Part shown: positions 44,435-55,354 of the stretch, piece by piece
Layout: each line of letters begins with the position of its first letter
Position numbering within the stretch: position 1 is the stretch's first letter
Program-made: the position numbers and the translations under genes
NCBI RefSeq assembly: GCF_004323635.1
Contig: NZ_CP036515.1
Span: 1,378,501 to 1,442,500 of the forward strand
Direction: 5' to 3'
Source of the DNA: Lichenihabitans psoromatis
GTDB lineage: Bacteria > Pseudomonadota > Alphaproteobacteria > Rhizobiales > Beijerinckiaceae
DNA length: 64,000 bases
Notes under the pieces: model-generated
What the model was told of the DNA's origin: nothing
The model's database searches: none
The model's input: the letters and a program-made list of their open reading frames with translations, nothing else

Positions 44435-44728
44435 TCATGCGAAACGAAACATGATCGCGGCCAGGAGCAGCGATGCGATTGCGGGATAGAGGAAATTGTC
44501 GACCCCGAACCGGATGAAAAACAGGAAGATGAAGGCGGTCGCCAGCAAGGAGGCAAACAGCCTGTCGCTGCGGGTCGTGGCGAAGCGAAGAATGCCGACA
44601 TGCGGGGTTTCGGGCCGATAGACCGCCAGCAGCGTCATGACGACCAGCATGGCCGCGATGGCCCCGAAGAACACCATGGTCTGCCAAGTCCACGCCATCC
44701 AGGCAAGATGTTGAGCGATATAGTCCAT
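44435..44728 (-). CDS. DUF2160 small membrane protein of the glycerol transporter
   Basis: This 97-residue protein has two or three predicted membrane segments (about 18-37, 56-74, 78-95) and the DUF2160 pattern LAWMAWTWQTMVFFGAIAAMLVVMTLLAVYRPE...RIG-type C-terminal half. It is found between glpQ and glpV in rhizobial glycerol loci; its function is unproven but it probably assists the permease. GAGGAG lies five bases before the ATG. Confidence 0.9.
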   Translation of the reverse strand: MDYIAQHLAWMAWTWQTMVFFGAIAAMLVVMTLLAVYRPETPHVGILRFATTRSDRLFASLLATAFIFLFFIRFGVDNFLYPAIASLLLAAIMFRFA

Positions 44729-44737
44729 GGATGCTCC

Positions 44738-45544
44738 TCAAACCCGCCCGAGGGCAAAGCCCTTGGCGATGTGGTTGCGGACGAACCAGATCACGATCGC
44801 GCCGGGAATCATGGTGAGGACGCCGGCCGCTGACAGCAGGCCCCAATCGAGGCCGGCGGCCGAATAGGCGCGCGACATCATCGCGGCAATCGGCTTGGCA
44901 TCCACGGTCGTCAGCGTGGAGGCGAGCAATTGCTCCACCCAGGAAAACATGAAGCAGAAGAAGGCCGCGACCCCGATGCCATTGGCGATCAGCGGCAGGA
45001 AGATCTTGATGAAGAATCGCGGGAACGAATAGCCGTCGATCATCGCGGTTTCGTCGATCTCGCGCGGCACGCCCGAAATAAAGCCTTCCAAGATCCAGAC
45101 CGCCAGCGGCACGTTGAAGAGGCAATGCGCCAGCGCCACGGCCCAGATCGAGTCGAACAGCCCGATCGACGAATAGAGGTTGAAGAACGGCATCGCATAG
45201 ACGGCCGGGGGTGCCATCAGGTTCGACAGCAACCAGAAGAATAACGGTTTGTCGCCGATGAAGCGGTAGCGGCTGAACGCATAGGCGGCCGGGAGCGCGA
45301 TGGTGACCGACACGACCGTGTTCACGGCCACGTAAAGGATCGAGTTGATGAAACTCGCATGCCAGTCGGGGTCGTTGAAGATCTTGCGATAATTGTCGAG
45401 GACGGGTGCATGTGGCCACAAGGTCAATCCCGACATGATGTCGGTGTTGGTCTTGAAGCTCATGTTGATGAGCCAATAGACCGGGATCAGCAGGAACAGC
45501 ATGTAGAGAGCCATGCCGAGGGGACGCCCCATCGTGCCGCGCAT
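44738..45544 (-). CDS. glpQ: Glycerol ABC transporter permease GlpQ
   Basis: This 268-residue inner-membrane permease has six predicted segments and the EAA loop EIDETAMIDGYSFPRFFIKIFLPL, which contacts an ATPase. It is MalG-like. The ATG shares its A with the glpP stop (TGATG), indicating coupling, so the longer frame running back into glpP is not used. It pairs with glpP to form the channel. Confidence 0.93.
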   Translation of the reverse strand: MRGTMGRPLGMALYMLFLLIPVYWLINMSFKTNTDIMSGLTLWPHAPVLDNYRKIFNDPDWHASFINSILYVAVNTVVSVTIALPAAYAFSRYRFIGDKPLFFWLLSNLMAPPAVYAMPFFNLYSSIGLFDSIWAVALAHCLFNVPLAVWILEGFISGVPREIDETAMIDGYSFPRFFIKIFLPLIANGIGVAAFFCFMFSWVEQLLASTLTTVDAKPIAAMMSRAYSAAGLDWGLLSAAGVLTMIPGAIVIWFVRNHIAKGFALGRV

Positions 45545-46436
45545 CAGGCCGTCTCCTTGGCGTCTGCATGGGTCGTATAGGTGAAGAAGATCCAGCACAC
45601 CGTCAGCGTGATGAGGTTATAGACCAGCGAATAGGCGGCCGCATTGCCGAGGTCGACTTGGCCGAGCGCCATCTTGACCAGGTCGATCGACAGAAAGCTT
45701 GTGGCTTCACCCGGGCCGCCGCCCGTCACCGTGAAGGGCTCGGTGTAGATCATGAAGCTGCCCATGAAACGCAGCAGCATGCCGATGATCAGCACCTTGC
45801 GAAGCTTCGGCAATTCGATGTTGGTGAACACCGCCCAGCGATTCGCGCCGTCGATCCGCGCGGCCTGATAATAGGCGTCGGGAATCGCCTTGAGGCCGGC
45901 GTAGCAGAGCAGCGCCACCATCGAGGTCCAGTGCCAGACATCCATGATGACCAGCGTGAACCAGGCCGAGGTCGCATCCTGCGTGACGTTGAAGCCGGTG
46001 AAGCCGATCGCCCGCAGGCCGACGCCGAGCAGGCCGATATCGCCGCGCGTGAACAACTGCCAGATCACGCCGACCACGTTGTAGGGGATCAGCAACGGCA
46101 GCGCGATGATGACCAGCACGGCACCGACTTTCCAGCCGTGTTTCGGAATACAAAGCGACACGGCGATGCCGAGCGGGATTTCAAGCGCCAGCACCACGAA
46201 GGAGAAGATGAGGTTGCGGGCCAGCGCACCCTGAAAGCGCTTGCCGACCTCCGTGGTAGGGTCGAGCAGGTTCTGGAACCAGCCCGCGCCGTTCCAGAAG
46301 AAGTTGTTCTGGCCCATCGTGTCCTGAACCGAATAGTTCAGCACCGTCATCATCGGGATCAGCGACGAGAACAGCACGAAGACCAGCACCGGCACGACGA
46401 AAAACCAGGCGCGGTTGTCCCAGATCTTGGTCTCGG

Positions 46437-46440
<4 letters not shown>
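45544..46440 (-). CDS. glpP: Glycerol ABC transporter permease GlpP
   Basis: This 298-residue MalF-like permease starts MTETKIWDNRAWFFVVPVLVFVLF. The EAA loop is AIPDAYYQAARIDGANRWAVFTNIELPKL; the periplasmic loop NYSVQDTMGQNNFFWNG is characteristic of GlpP. The ATG overlaps the glpT stop by four bases. Together with GlpQ it forms the membrane pore for glycerol. Confidence 0.94.
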
Positions 46441-47561
<1,121 letters not shown>

Positions 47562-47630
47562 ACCATCCTCTCCGAGCCTCACTGCCTGCTGGTCGGACTA
47601 AGCCTGCACCAGCGAAGCGGCTCACAAACC

Positions 47631-48770
47631 TTATGCGGACGCAGAAACGGTCCGTCGTTCACGTCCAAGCTGCGGCGCCGCGGCGGCGTCGAGCCGCTGT
47701 CCGTCAGCGCCGAACACAAAGATCTGCGACGGATCGAGTTGAACCTCGACCGTGTCGCCGGGCAGCCATTCCTGGATGCCGTCGACAAGGCAAACCCAGG
47801 TCGTGCCGACCGGACCGGCGCCGCCATGTCCGACCTCGACATGGACGAAGCTCTCCGATCCATTGATGTCGGTCACCGCGACCTTTCCTGGGAAGCCGAG
47901 CCGCCCTGGTTGTGCCGCACCGATCGTCACCGCATCCGACCGGAAGCCGAGCCGATAGGCGCCGTCCGCGAGGGTCGCGAGCCCCCCCTCCGCCGGCAGC
48001 GTACGCCCGCTCTCGAGCCGCACGGTGCCGCCCGCGATCGTCAGAGCGAGTTCGTTGAGGGGCGGGTCGGAGAAGACGCGCGCGGCGTCGAGATTGTCGG
48101 GTTGCCGGTAGACCGAGGCGGTCGGCCCGACCTGCGTGACACGGCCTTGCCAGAGCGTCGCCGTCTTGCCGCGCAGCAGCAGCGCCTCGGTCGGCTCGGT
48201 CGTCGCATAGACCAGGATCGCGCCGGTCTCGGCAAAGATGCGGGGCAGTTCCTCGCGCAATTCCTCGCGCAGCTTGTAGTCGAGATTGGCGAGGGGCTCG
48301 TCGAGCAGGACGAGACGGGCCTGTTTGACGAGCGCGCGCGCGATGGCGGTACGCTGTTGCTGGCCGCCGGAGAGTTGGGCCGGAAGGCGTTGGAGCATCG
48401 GCTCCAGCCGGAGCAGCTTGGCGGCGCGGGCGACGCGAGCCTCGATCTCAGCTTTCGGCAGGCCCTGAACCCGTAAAGGGGATGCGATATTCTCGTAGAT
48501 CGTCAGCGTCGGATAATTGACGAACTGCTGATACACCATCGCGACAGAGCGCTTCCGGACCGACATGCCGGTCACGTCGACGCCATCGGCCAGAAGCCGC
48601 CCCGACGTCGGCCGGTCGAGCCCCGCCATCACCCGCATCAGAGTGGTCTTGCCCGATAGGGTCGGGCCGAGCAGCACGTTCATCGTACCGGCTTCGAGCG
48701 TCAGCGACACGTCTCCGATGACGACGTCTTTGCCGACCTGCAGAACGATATGATCGAGGATGAAGCTCAA
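47631..48770 (-). CDS. glpS: Glycerol ABC transporter ATPase GlpS
   Basis: This about 379-residue ATPase has the GlpS-type Walker [21 protein letters not shown]-loop VYQQFVNYP, signature LSGGQQQR, Walker [18 protein letters not shown], and a C-terminal TOBE-like domain. No ATG fits the family N-terminus; the TTG at 48770 gives a protein beginning (M)[12 protein letters not shown]. An ATG at 48878 would add 36 non-conserved residues. The start is therefore uncertain. GlpS is the first ATPase of the minus-strand glp transport genes and is paired with GlpT. Confidence 0.88.
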   Translation of the reverse strand: MSFILDHIVLQVGKDVVIGDVSLTLEAGTMNVLLGPTLSGKTTLMRVMAGLDRPTSGRLLADGVDVTGMSVRKRSVAMVYQQFVNYPTLTIYENIASPLRVQGLPKAEIEARVARAAKLLRLEPMLQRLPAQLSGGQQQRTAIARALVKQARLVLLDEPLANLDYKLREELREELPRIFAETGAILVYATTEPTEALLLRGKTATLWQGRVTQVGPTASVYRQPDNLDAARVFSDPPLNELALTIAGGTVRLESGRTLPAEGGLATLADGAYRLGFRSDAVTIGAAQPGRLGFPGKVAVTDINGSESFVHVEVGHGGAGPVGTTWVCLVDGIQEWLPGDTVEVQLDPSQIFVFGADGQRLDAAAAPQLGRERRTVSASA

Positions 48771-48964
48771 GCGACCCGATCCATCGTGGGAAGGTCGATC
48801 TCGATTCGGCGCGTCCTTGGCATCGGTCTCCCCCTTAGAAGCGCAGCCACATACGGCGACCTCGCTCCGCATTCCCATCAAGAGCCGCTTTGTCGGGATA
48901 AAGCCCGAGGCTGCTCTGGCGACGCGTTGTTGCGCCGTCGATCTTGTCCGTAACCTATGTCGAA

Positions 48965-49030
48965 GATTACGGACGCCGCAAGCGAATAAAACGATCATCA
49001 GAACGAAAACGTGGAAGCGCCGGCGGAGGC
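48965..49030 (-). promoter_or_regulatory. Candidate GlpR operator/promoter region upstream of glpS
   Basis: On the minus strand the stretch at about 48980-49012 reads as TTCG/ATCG-rich DNA, containing ATCGTTTTATTCG and TTTTCGTT. The related element ATTCGTTTTATCC occurs upstream of glpD. DeoR-family GlpR proteins bind TTCG-containing direct or inverted repeats. This makes a GlpR-controlled promoter in the 281-bp glpR-glpS gap likely, although not proven. Confidence 0.45.
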
Positions 49031-49051
49031 GATGTCCCCGCCGTGTCGCGT

Positions 49052-49885
49052 TTAGTCGGCATCGTCCGGGTCCGCGTCGAGCGGCCCGCCCGCCTCGACA
49101 ACCTGAACGCCGTGGGTGCGACACAGCTCGGCAATTTCCGCCGAGGGCAGCCGATCGGTGACGAAGATGTCGATCTCGCTGAGGTGGGCGACCCGTACCG
49201 GGGCCGATCGGGCAAACTTACTGCTGTCGGCCACCAGAACGACCTTGCGGGCATGTTCGATGATAGCGCGTGACGCTTGAACCTCGCGAATGTCGAAATC
49301 GAGCAGAGTTCCGTCCGGCTCGATGGCCGAGGCGCCGATGATCGCGAGATCGACCCGGAATTGTCCGATCAGGTTCACCGCATGGGAGCCGACGATGCCG
49401 CCGTCGCTCTGCCGCACCGTGCCCCCCATGACAAAGACTTCGATGGCGCTGTTGCGATAGAGCTCGAAGGCGACGTGCAAATTGTTGGTGATGACCAAGA
49501 GTCCGGTGTGACTCGACAGGGCGCGGGCGACCTCCTCGGTGGTGGTGCCGATGTTGATCAGCACGGAGGAATGGTCGGGCACGAGCTTGGCCGCGGCTTC
49601 GCCGATCAGCTTCTTGTGAGGCTGCGCGATCATCTTGCGCGCCTCGTAGGCGAGATTGACGACGCCGGACGAGACCATCGCGGCGCCATGGACGCGCACC
49701 ACCATCTGGGCATCGCTGAGATCGTTGAGATCGCGCCGGATGGTCTGCGGCGTCACACCGAAATGAGACGCGAGATCATCGACCGCGACGCGGCCTTTCT
49801 CGCGCAGCAGATCGACGATTTCGATCTGGCGGCGAGACGAGGCTTTCGAAACCGGAAGCGTCATCGCGGGGCGTCGCTCCGTCAC
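49052..49885 (-). CDS. glpR: Glycerol regulon repressor (DeoR family)
   Basis: This 277-residue DeoR regulator has a helix-turn-helix RRQIEIVDLLREKGRVAVDDLASHFGVTPQTIRRDLNDLSD and a sugar-phosphate-binding domain (IGTTTEEVARAL, VFVMGGTVRQSDGGIVG, DFDIREVQASRAII, VVLVADSSKF). By position and family it is GlpR, which releases DNA on binding glycerol-3-phosphate. The GTG at 49885 overlaps the upstream stop (GTGA); an ATG at 49864 is an alternative. It lies between the glp transporter genes and glpD. Confidence 0.9.
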   Translation of the reverse strand: MTERRPAMTLPVSKASSRRQIEIVDLLREKGRVAVDDLASHFGVTPQTIRRDLNDLSDAQMVVRVHGAAMVSSGVVNLAYEARKMIAQPHKKLIGEAAAKLVPDHSSVLINIGTTTEEVARALSSHTGLLVITNNLHVAFELYRNSAIEVFVMGGTVRQSDGGIVGSHAVNLIGQFRVDLAIIGASAIEPDGTLLDFDIREVQASRAIIEHARKVVLVADSSKFARSAPVRVAHLSEIDIFVTDRLPSAEIAELCRTHGVQVVEAGGPLDADPDDAD

Positions 49886-50514
49886 AAGCTGAGATTAAAC
49901 GCGATCGAGATCCGCGTGCCGGTGCCCCGATAGGGGCGGACCTGATGCATCAGCCAGGATGGGAACAGGAACAGCAAGCCGGGTTTCGGCCGGATGATCT
50001 CGGCCCCGCCGACCGAGGCGCCATCCTCACCGGCAAATTTGAGCGCGGGCGCATACATGCCGGGACCAGGACCGCGCGGATCGAGCATTTCGAATTCCCC
50101 TCCGAGCTCGTGGTCGCTCGCGCAGCCGCCGTCATCGACGTAATAGGTGCCCGACCAGAACGAGCCGGGATGATAGTGGCAGATGTTCGCGTGACCGCTG
50201 GTGTTCACGTTAGCCCAAGCCCGCACCTGCCAGGCTGGGCGCAAAGCTTGTCCGTTCCGGTCGGCCGTCAACTGGCCCGCCATCCCCTTCGCCATGTCGA
50301 TGATTTGCCCGACATGCGGACCACCCCAGGCGAGGATATCGCGATCCGAATGCCAACCGCCGGCATTTGAGGCTTGCACCGAGGGTGTGTCGTCGCGCCT
50401 GGCCAGAATCACGCGCTGCAACTCGGTGTTGATCGCCTCCGCGCCCGGCACGTCCAGCGCCGCCACCGGGGTTGCGAATAATCCGCGCACCGCGACATCG
50501 AGCCGAGTGGCCAT
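49882..50514 (-). CDS. Putative 2OG-Fe(II) oxygenase (TIGR02466-like)
   Basis: This 210-residue protein matches the TIGR02466 pattern: LFATPVAALDVPG at the N-terminus, GGWHSDRDIL, the metal-ligand region HYHPGSFWSGTYYVDDGG, and the C-terminal LFPSWLMHQVRPYRGTGTRISIAFNLS carrying the second His and the 2-oxoglutarate Arg. It is a likely iron/2-oxoglutarate dioxygenase of unknown substrate. Its stop overlaps the GTG of glpR, so the two are co-translated, and its promoter faces that of glpD. Confidence 0.8.
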   Translation of the reverse strand: MATRLDVAVRGLFATPVAALDVPGAEAINTELQRVILARRDDTPSVQASNAGGWHSDRDILAWGGPHVGQIIDMAKGMAGQLTADRNGQALRPAWQVRAWANVNTSGHANICHYHPGSFWSGTYYVDDGGCASDHELGGEFEMLDPRGPGPGMYAPALKFAGEDGASVGGAEIIRPKPGLLFLFPSWLMHQVRPYRGTGTRISIAFNLSL

Positions 50515-50599
50515 GTGGTTTCTCCCTGCGGTCCGCCGTGACCCCGGAAGTCGTGCGTGTGGGCCTTGGGACGCTTCAGCAGCCCTATCCCAGCCACCC

Positions 50600-50727
50600 G
50601 GGATGATCGAGTCAAATCGAAACGCCGTTGACTATTCGTTTCGGCGTTCGATTTGATCGCTTGTTCGGCAAAGATATTCGTTTTATCCTCTTTTAAAAGC
50701 AACGAGACAGCGGCGGGAGCGACGGCC
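50600..50727 (+). promoter_or_regulatory. glpD promoter with candidate GlpR operator
   Basis: A 13/14-base imperfect inverted repeat, AAATCGAAACGCCG at 50614-50627 and CGGCGTTCGATTT at 50642-50654, flanks a -35-like TTGACT (50628-50633); a -10-like TTTGAT follows after 18 bases. TTCG tetramers recur through the region, and ATTCGTTTTATCC (about 50683-50695) matches the element before glpS. This fits a GlpR site controlling glpD and possibly the divergent oxygenase-glpR unit. Confidence 0.5.
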
Positions 50728-52245
50728 TTGGACAGTCCCTATGATCTCGCCATCATCGGCGGTGGCGTGAATGGTTGCGGCATCGCGCGCGATGCGGCCG
50801 GGCGTGGCCTCAAGGTCTATCTCTGCGAACAGAACGATCTCGCCAGCGGCACATCGTCGGCCGCCACCAAGCTGATCCACGGCGGCTTGCGCTATCTCGA
50901 ACATTATGAGTTCCGCCTCGTGCGCGAGGCGTTGATGGAGCGGGAGGTTCTATGGGGCATCGCCCCGCATATCATTTGGCCGCTGCGCTTCGTCTTGCCC
51001 TACCACAAGGGGCTGCGCCCGGCCTGGATCCTGCGGCTCGGCTTGTTTCTTTACGATCATCTGGGCGGCCGGAAGCGCTTGCCTGCGACCCGCACCCTGG
51101 ATCTCACGACGGACGAGGCGGGTGTGCCGCTGAAACGCGGCGAGTTCACCAAAGGCTTCGAATATTCGGATTGTTGGGTCGAGGACGCGCGCCTCGTGGC
51201 GTTGAACGCCCGCGACGCGGCCGATCGCGGTGCCCGAGTCGTCACGCGGACCAAGGCCATCACGGCCGAACGCGGCGCGGCCGAATGGGCCCTGACGGTG
51301 CAGAGCCGTGACACCGGGCTGCGCGAGACGATCCGGGCCAAGGTGGTGGTCAACGCGGCGGGCCCGTGGGTCGGGCAGGTGCTCAATGCGACCTTGCGGA
51401 TCAACCAGGCCGCCAAGGTCCGCCTCGTCCAGGGCTCGCATATCGTGGTCCGTAAGCTTTACGATCACGACCGGTGCTACATTTTCCAGAATGCCGACGG
51501 CCGGATCTTCTTTGCCGTGCCCTACGAGCAGGATTTTACGCTGGTCGGCACCACCGACCGCGATTACGAGGGCGACCCAGCCGACGTCACAGCCTCGGAC
51601 GAGGAGGTGGCCTATATCTGCGACGCCGCGGCCGAATATTTCACCAAGCCGATCACGAAAGCCGATATCGTCTGGTCTTATTCCGGGGTGAGGCCGCTCT
51701 ACGACAAGGGCGATAGCGCCGCGCAGGCCGCCACGCGCGACTACGTGCTATCGCTCGATACCGATGGCAAAGCGCCCCTCTTGTCGGTGTTTGGCGGCAA
51801 GCTCACGACCTATCGCAAGCTCGCCGAACATGCGCTGACCCTGCTCGCCCCCCATATCCCGGCCGGCACCCGCAAGGAGGGGTGGACCGGGCATGAGGCC
51901 TTGCCTGGCGGGGATTTCCCGATCGACGGATTTCCGGCTCTGGTCGCGGAGATCGCGTCGCGCTGGCCGTTCCTGACACAACGTCACGCCACTCGATTGG
52001 CCCGCCTTTATGGCACCAAGGCGCGCGACATCTTGGGGACCGCGACATCGATGGCGGGATTGGGACGCGACTTCGGCGCGACCCTGACCGAAGCCGAGGT
52101 GGGCCATCTGGTCCGAACCGAATGGGCCCGCACCGCGCAGGACATCGTCTGGCGCCGCACCAAGCTCGGGCTTCGTCTCACGGCCGGCGAGATCGAAGCG
52201 CTCGACCTCTACCTGCAGGCGAGCGTCGAGCAACTGGTGGCGTGA
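50728..52245 (+). CDS. glpD: Aerobic glycerol-3-phosphate dehydrogenase
   Basis: GlpD oxidises glycerol-3-phosphate to dihydroxyacetone phosphate at the inner membrane with FAD. The 505-residue protein has the FAD motif DLAIIGGGVNGCGIARDAAGRG, SSAATKLIHGGLRYLEHYEFRLV, VVNAAGPWVGQV, VGTTDRDYEGDP and SVFGGKLTTYRKLAEHAL. The TTG at 50728 is chosen because GGGAG lies eight bases upstream and the length then matches the family. It is divergent from glpR and completes the route glycerol - GlpK - GlpD. Confidence 0.95.
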   Translation: MDSPYDLAIIGGGVNGCGIARDAAGRGLKVYLCEQNDLASGTSSAATKLIHGGLRYLEHYEFRLVREALMEREVLWGIAPHIIWPLRFVLPYHKGLRPAWILRLGLFLYDHLGGRKRLPATRTLDLTTDEAGVPLKRGEFTKGFEYSDCWVEDARLVALNARDAADRGARVVTRTKAITAERGAAEWALTVQSRDTGLRETIRAKVVVNAAGPWVGQVLNATLRINQAAKVRLVQGSHIVVRKLYDHDRCYIFQNADGRIFFAVPYEQDFTLVGTTDRDYEGDPADVTASDEEVAYICDAAAEYFTKPITKADIVWSYSGVRPLYDKGDSAAQAATRDYVLSLDTDGKAPLLSVFGGKLTTYRKLAEHALTLLAPHIPAGTRKEGWTGHEALPGGDFPIDGFPALVAEIASRWPFLTQRHATRLARLYGTKARDILGTATSMAGLGRDFGATLTEAEVGHLVRTEWARTAQDIVWRRTKLGLRLTAGEIEALDLYLQASVEQLVA

Positions 52246-52261
52246 GAACCGCCTGAAGCGA

Positions 52262-55200
52262 TTACTGGGCCGCGTCCGCCATCGGCGCTCCGACGTGGTT
52301 GTCTTCGGCTTGCCCTGGCTTCGGTTCCTTGACCCGAAACCAAGCCACATAGAGCGCCGGCAGGAACAGCAGCGTCAGGGCTGTCGCGGCCAGGATGCCG
52401 CCGATCATCGAGAGCGCCATCGGGCCCCAAAAGATCTGCGGCGCGATCGGCACCATGCCAAGGCTCGCGGCCGCCGCCGTCAGCAGGATCGGCCGCATAC
52501 GATGTTGAGTGGCTTCGACAACCGCCGTCCAGGGGTCCTTGCCCTCTGCCAGCACCGTGTCGATCTGCGCCATCAGGATGATCGAGTTGCGGATGATGAT
52601 GCCGATCAGCGCCAGAATGCCGAGTGTCGCCACGAAGCCCATCGGTTTACCCGAGAGAAGCAATGCCGCCACTACGCCGATGAGACCGAGCGGCGCGACG
52701 CTGACGACCAGGAACATCTTCTGGAAACTCTGCAGTTGCACCATGATGAAAAACGCCATGGTGAGCAGCATCAGGGGAACGATGGCCACGATCGGCCCTT
52801 GTCCTTTGCCGCTTTCCTCGACCGCGCCGCCTGTCGCCACATGGAATTCTGGCGGCAACTCGCTCACGAAGGTTTTGAGCGGGTCCTGAAGCTGCTGCAC
52901 GACGGTCGCGGGCTGGGTGTCGTCAGCCATCGCGGCCCGCAGCGTGATCGTGGCGACGCGATCCCGGCGCCAGATGATCGGCTGTTCCAAGTCGTAACGG
53001 ATCGTCGCGAACGAGAGCAACGGGACGACATTGCCATTCTGCATCGGGATCTGAAGGCTTTGCAGGGTTCCGATATTGTGTCGCTCGCTCGCCTGCGCTC
53101 GCGCCACAACATCGACCAGATATATACTGTCCCGCACCTGCGTGATCGTGGCGCCGCCCACCACCCCATTCAAAATGGTGGCGACATCGGATGAGCTGAT
53201 GCCGAGTTGCCGCGCCTTGTCCTGCGCGACATCGACCCGGATTACCTTGCCGGGTTCGTTCCAGTCGAAGGTCGGAGCAGCGAGATGCGGATTGGCGGCG
53301 ATGACGCCCGCGAGCTTGAGCGCTTGCTCACGCAACACCTGCACGTCCGGGCCACTCAGACGATATTGCACCGGCCGACCGACCGGCGGCCCGAGATCGA
53401 GCGGATGAACGAAGGTGTCGATGCCGACGAACTCGTTGCGCCCGAGCCCCTTCAGCTTGTCGGACACGCGGCTGCGGGCCTCCAGCGACGCGGTCTTGAC
53501 CACGATTTGGCCGAAGAAGGCATTTTCCAATTGCTGGTCGAGCGGCAGGTAGAAACGGATCGCGCCTTCGCCGACATAAGAGCTCCAGCCGACGATATCG
53601 GGGTCTCCCTTCAGGCCGTTTTCAAAGCGGTCCATCTGAGCTTTGGTCTCGAGGATGGTGCTGTTCTGAGGCAGCGTGAGATCGACCAGCAGTTCGGTCC
53701 GGTCGGAACTTGGGAAGAATTGCTGTTGGACGTGGCCCATCCCGTAAAGTGCGCCGCCCAGCAGGACGAGGCACACGCCGATCGTCAGCCAGTGCCAGCG
53801 CATCGCGCCGATCAGCATGGACGAGAACAGGCGCAGAACCATGCCGGGCTTTTCGGCATGTCTCTTCATGGTTTTGGGCAGCAGCTTGATGCCGATCAGC
53901 GGCGCGAACAGAACCGCCACGATCCACGACAACAGCAGCGCCGCCGCGATCACGACGAAGAGCGTATAGGTATATTCGCCGGCCGATGACCCGTTGAAGC
54001 CGATCGGGATAAAGCCCGCGACCGTCACGAGCGTGCCGGTCAGCATCGGGAAGGCGGTCGACGTATAGGCGAAGGTTGCGGCCTTCTTGAGATCGTCGCC
54101 GAGTTCGAGGCGACTGACCATCATCTCGACCGTGATCATGGCATCGTCGACCAGAAGCCCGAGCGCGATGATGAGCGCGCCCAGCGAGATGCGCTGCAGC
54201 GACACGCCGAAATAGCTCATGGCCACGAAGACGAGCGCTAGCACGAGCGGGATCGAGAAGGACACGACCAGTCCGGCCCGGAAGCCGAGGCTGATGAAGC
54301 TGACCACCAGAACGATCAGCACGGCCTCGACCAACGCCTCGGTGAAGCCGCCGACCGCTTCTTCGACGATCTTGGGTTGGTCGGAGACGAGATGCACGCC
54401 GACCCCGACTGGCAGATTGGCCTCGATCTCATGCATCCGGGCCTTGAGGGCTTCGCCGAATTGCAGGAGGTTGCCGCTCGCCGTCATGGCGATGCCGAGC
54501 CCGATGGCGGGTTGACCGTCGACCCGGAACAAAGGATCGGGTGGGTCCTTATAGCCGCGCGTAATCGTGGCGACGTCGCTCAACCGGAAAAAGCGGTCGT
54601 TGACCCGCAGGTTGATGGCCCGCAGGCTATCCTCGCTGGTGAATTGTCCGCCGACCCGAAGCGAAATCCGCTCCGGCCCCGCCTGCACGACACCGGACGG
54701 CTGCACGGCATTCTGGTTCTGCAGGGTCTGGACGAGCGATTGAACGTTGAGGCCGAGCGAGGCGAGTTTGCGGATCGAAATATCGAGGTAGATCACCTCA
54801 TCCTGCGCGCCGATGACTTGGACCTTGCCGATGCTCGGGACCGACAGCACGTCCGAGCGGACCATCTCGACATAATCCCGCAACTGCCGCTGAGTCAGTC
54901 CATCGGCGGTAAACGCATAGATGTTGCCATAGACATCGCCGAATTCGTCGTTGAAGGCTGGCGCTTGGACGTTTGAGGGCAGGGTATATTGAATATCCTG
55001 GACGTGTTTGCGGATCTGATAGAAGAGCTGCGGAACGTCTTTGGCTTTGGTCGTATCCTTCAGTGTGACCAGGATCGTGGTTTTACCAGGGACCGTATAG
55101 CTCCGCGTATTATCGAGGGCGTCGATCTGCTTCAGCTCTTTCTCGAGCCGGTCGGTGACCTGATTGAGCGTGTCGTCGAGGGTCGCGCCGGGCCATTGCT

Positions 55201-55354
55201 GCTGCACCACCATGGTTTTGATGGTAAATGGCGGATCTTCCTCGCGACCGAGCCCGCGATAGGCCAGGACGCCGGCGAGGATCGAGACGATCATCAGGAA
55301 CCACACGAACGAGCGGTGTTCGAGCGCCCATTCCGAGACGTTGAAACTTTTCAT
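52262..55354 (-). CDS. RND efflux transporter (AcrB-like)
   Basis: This 1030-residue inner-membrane pump has 12 predicted membrane helices, two large periplasmic loops and the proton-relay Asp-Asp in LGLLVDDAMITVEMM (TM4). Signatures include EEDPPFTIKTMVVQQQWPGA at the N-terminus and GPMALSMIGGILAATALTLLFLPAL near the end. It belongs to the HAE1/multidrug RND group. Its ATG directly follows the stop of an adaptor gene. No outer-membrane channel gene is present, so a TolC-type protein elsewhere must complete it. Confidence 0.94.
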   Translation of the reverse strand: MKSFNVSEWALEHRSFVWFLMIVSILAGVLAYRGLGREEDPPFTIKTMVVQQQWPGATLDDTLNQVTDRLEKELKQIDALDNTRSYTVPGKTTILVTLKDTTKAKDVPQLFYQIRKHVQDIQYTLPSNVQAPAFNDEFGDVYGNIYAFTADGLTQRQLRDYVEMVRSDVLSVPSIGKVQVIGAQDEVIYLDISIRKLASLGLNVQSLVQTLQNQNAVQPSGVVQAGPERISLRVGGQFTSEDSLRAINLRVNDRFFRLSDVATITRGYKDPPDPLFRVDGQPAIGLGIAMTASGNLLQFGEALKARMHEIEANLPVGVGVHLVSDQPKIVEEAVGGFTEALVEAVLIVLVVSFISLGFRAGLVVSFSIPLVLALVFVAMSYFGVSLQRISLGALIIALGLLVDDAMITVEMMVSRLELGDDLKKAATFAYTSTAFPMLTGTLVTVAGFIPIGFNGSSAGEYTYTLFVVIAAALLLSWIVAVLFAPLIGIKLLPKTMKRHAEKPGMVLRLFSSMLIGAMRWHWLTIGVCLVLLGGALYGMGHVQQQFFPSSDRTELLVDLTLPQNSTILETKAQMDRFENGLKGDPDIVGWSSYVGEGAIRFYLPLDQQLENAFFGQIVVKTASLEARSRVSDKLKGLGRNEFVGIDTFVHPLDLGPPVGRPVQYRLSGPDVQVLREQALKLAGVIAANPHLAAPTFDWNEPGKVIRVDVAQDKARQLGISSSDVATILNGVVGGATITQVRDSIYLVDVVARAQASERHNIGTLQSLQIPMQNGNVVPLLSFATIRYDLEQPIIWRRDRVATITLRAAMADDTQPATVVQQLQDPLKTFVSELPPEFHVATGGAVEESGKGQGPIVAIVPLMLLTMAFFIMVQLQSFQKMFLVVSVAPLGLIGVVAALLLSGKPMGFVATLGILALIGIIIRNSIILMAQIDTVLAEGKDPWTAVVEATQHRMRPILLTAAAASLGMVPIAPQIFWGPMALSMIGGILAATALTLLFLPALYVAWFRVKEPKPGQAEDNHVGAPMADAAQ

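Noticed and set aside
48771..49124. Long N-terminal extension of GlpS
   Set aside because: An open frame continues upstream for over 100 codons but is Arg-rich and not part of the ATPase family. It also overlaps the 3' end of glpR and the putative operator region.
53207..53989. Plus-strand frame inside the RND pump gene
   Set aside because: It is antisense to a fully recognised transporter and lacks motifs.
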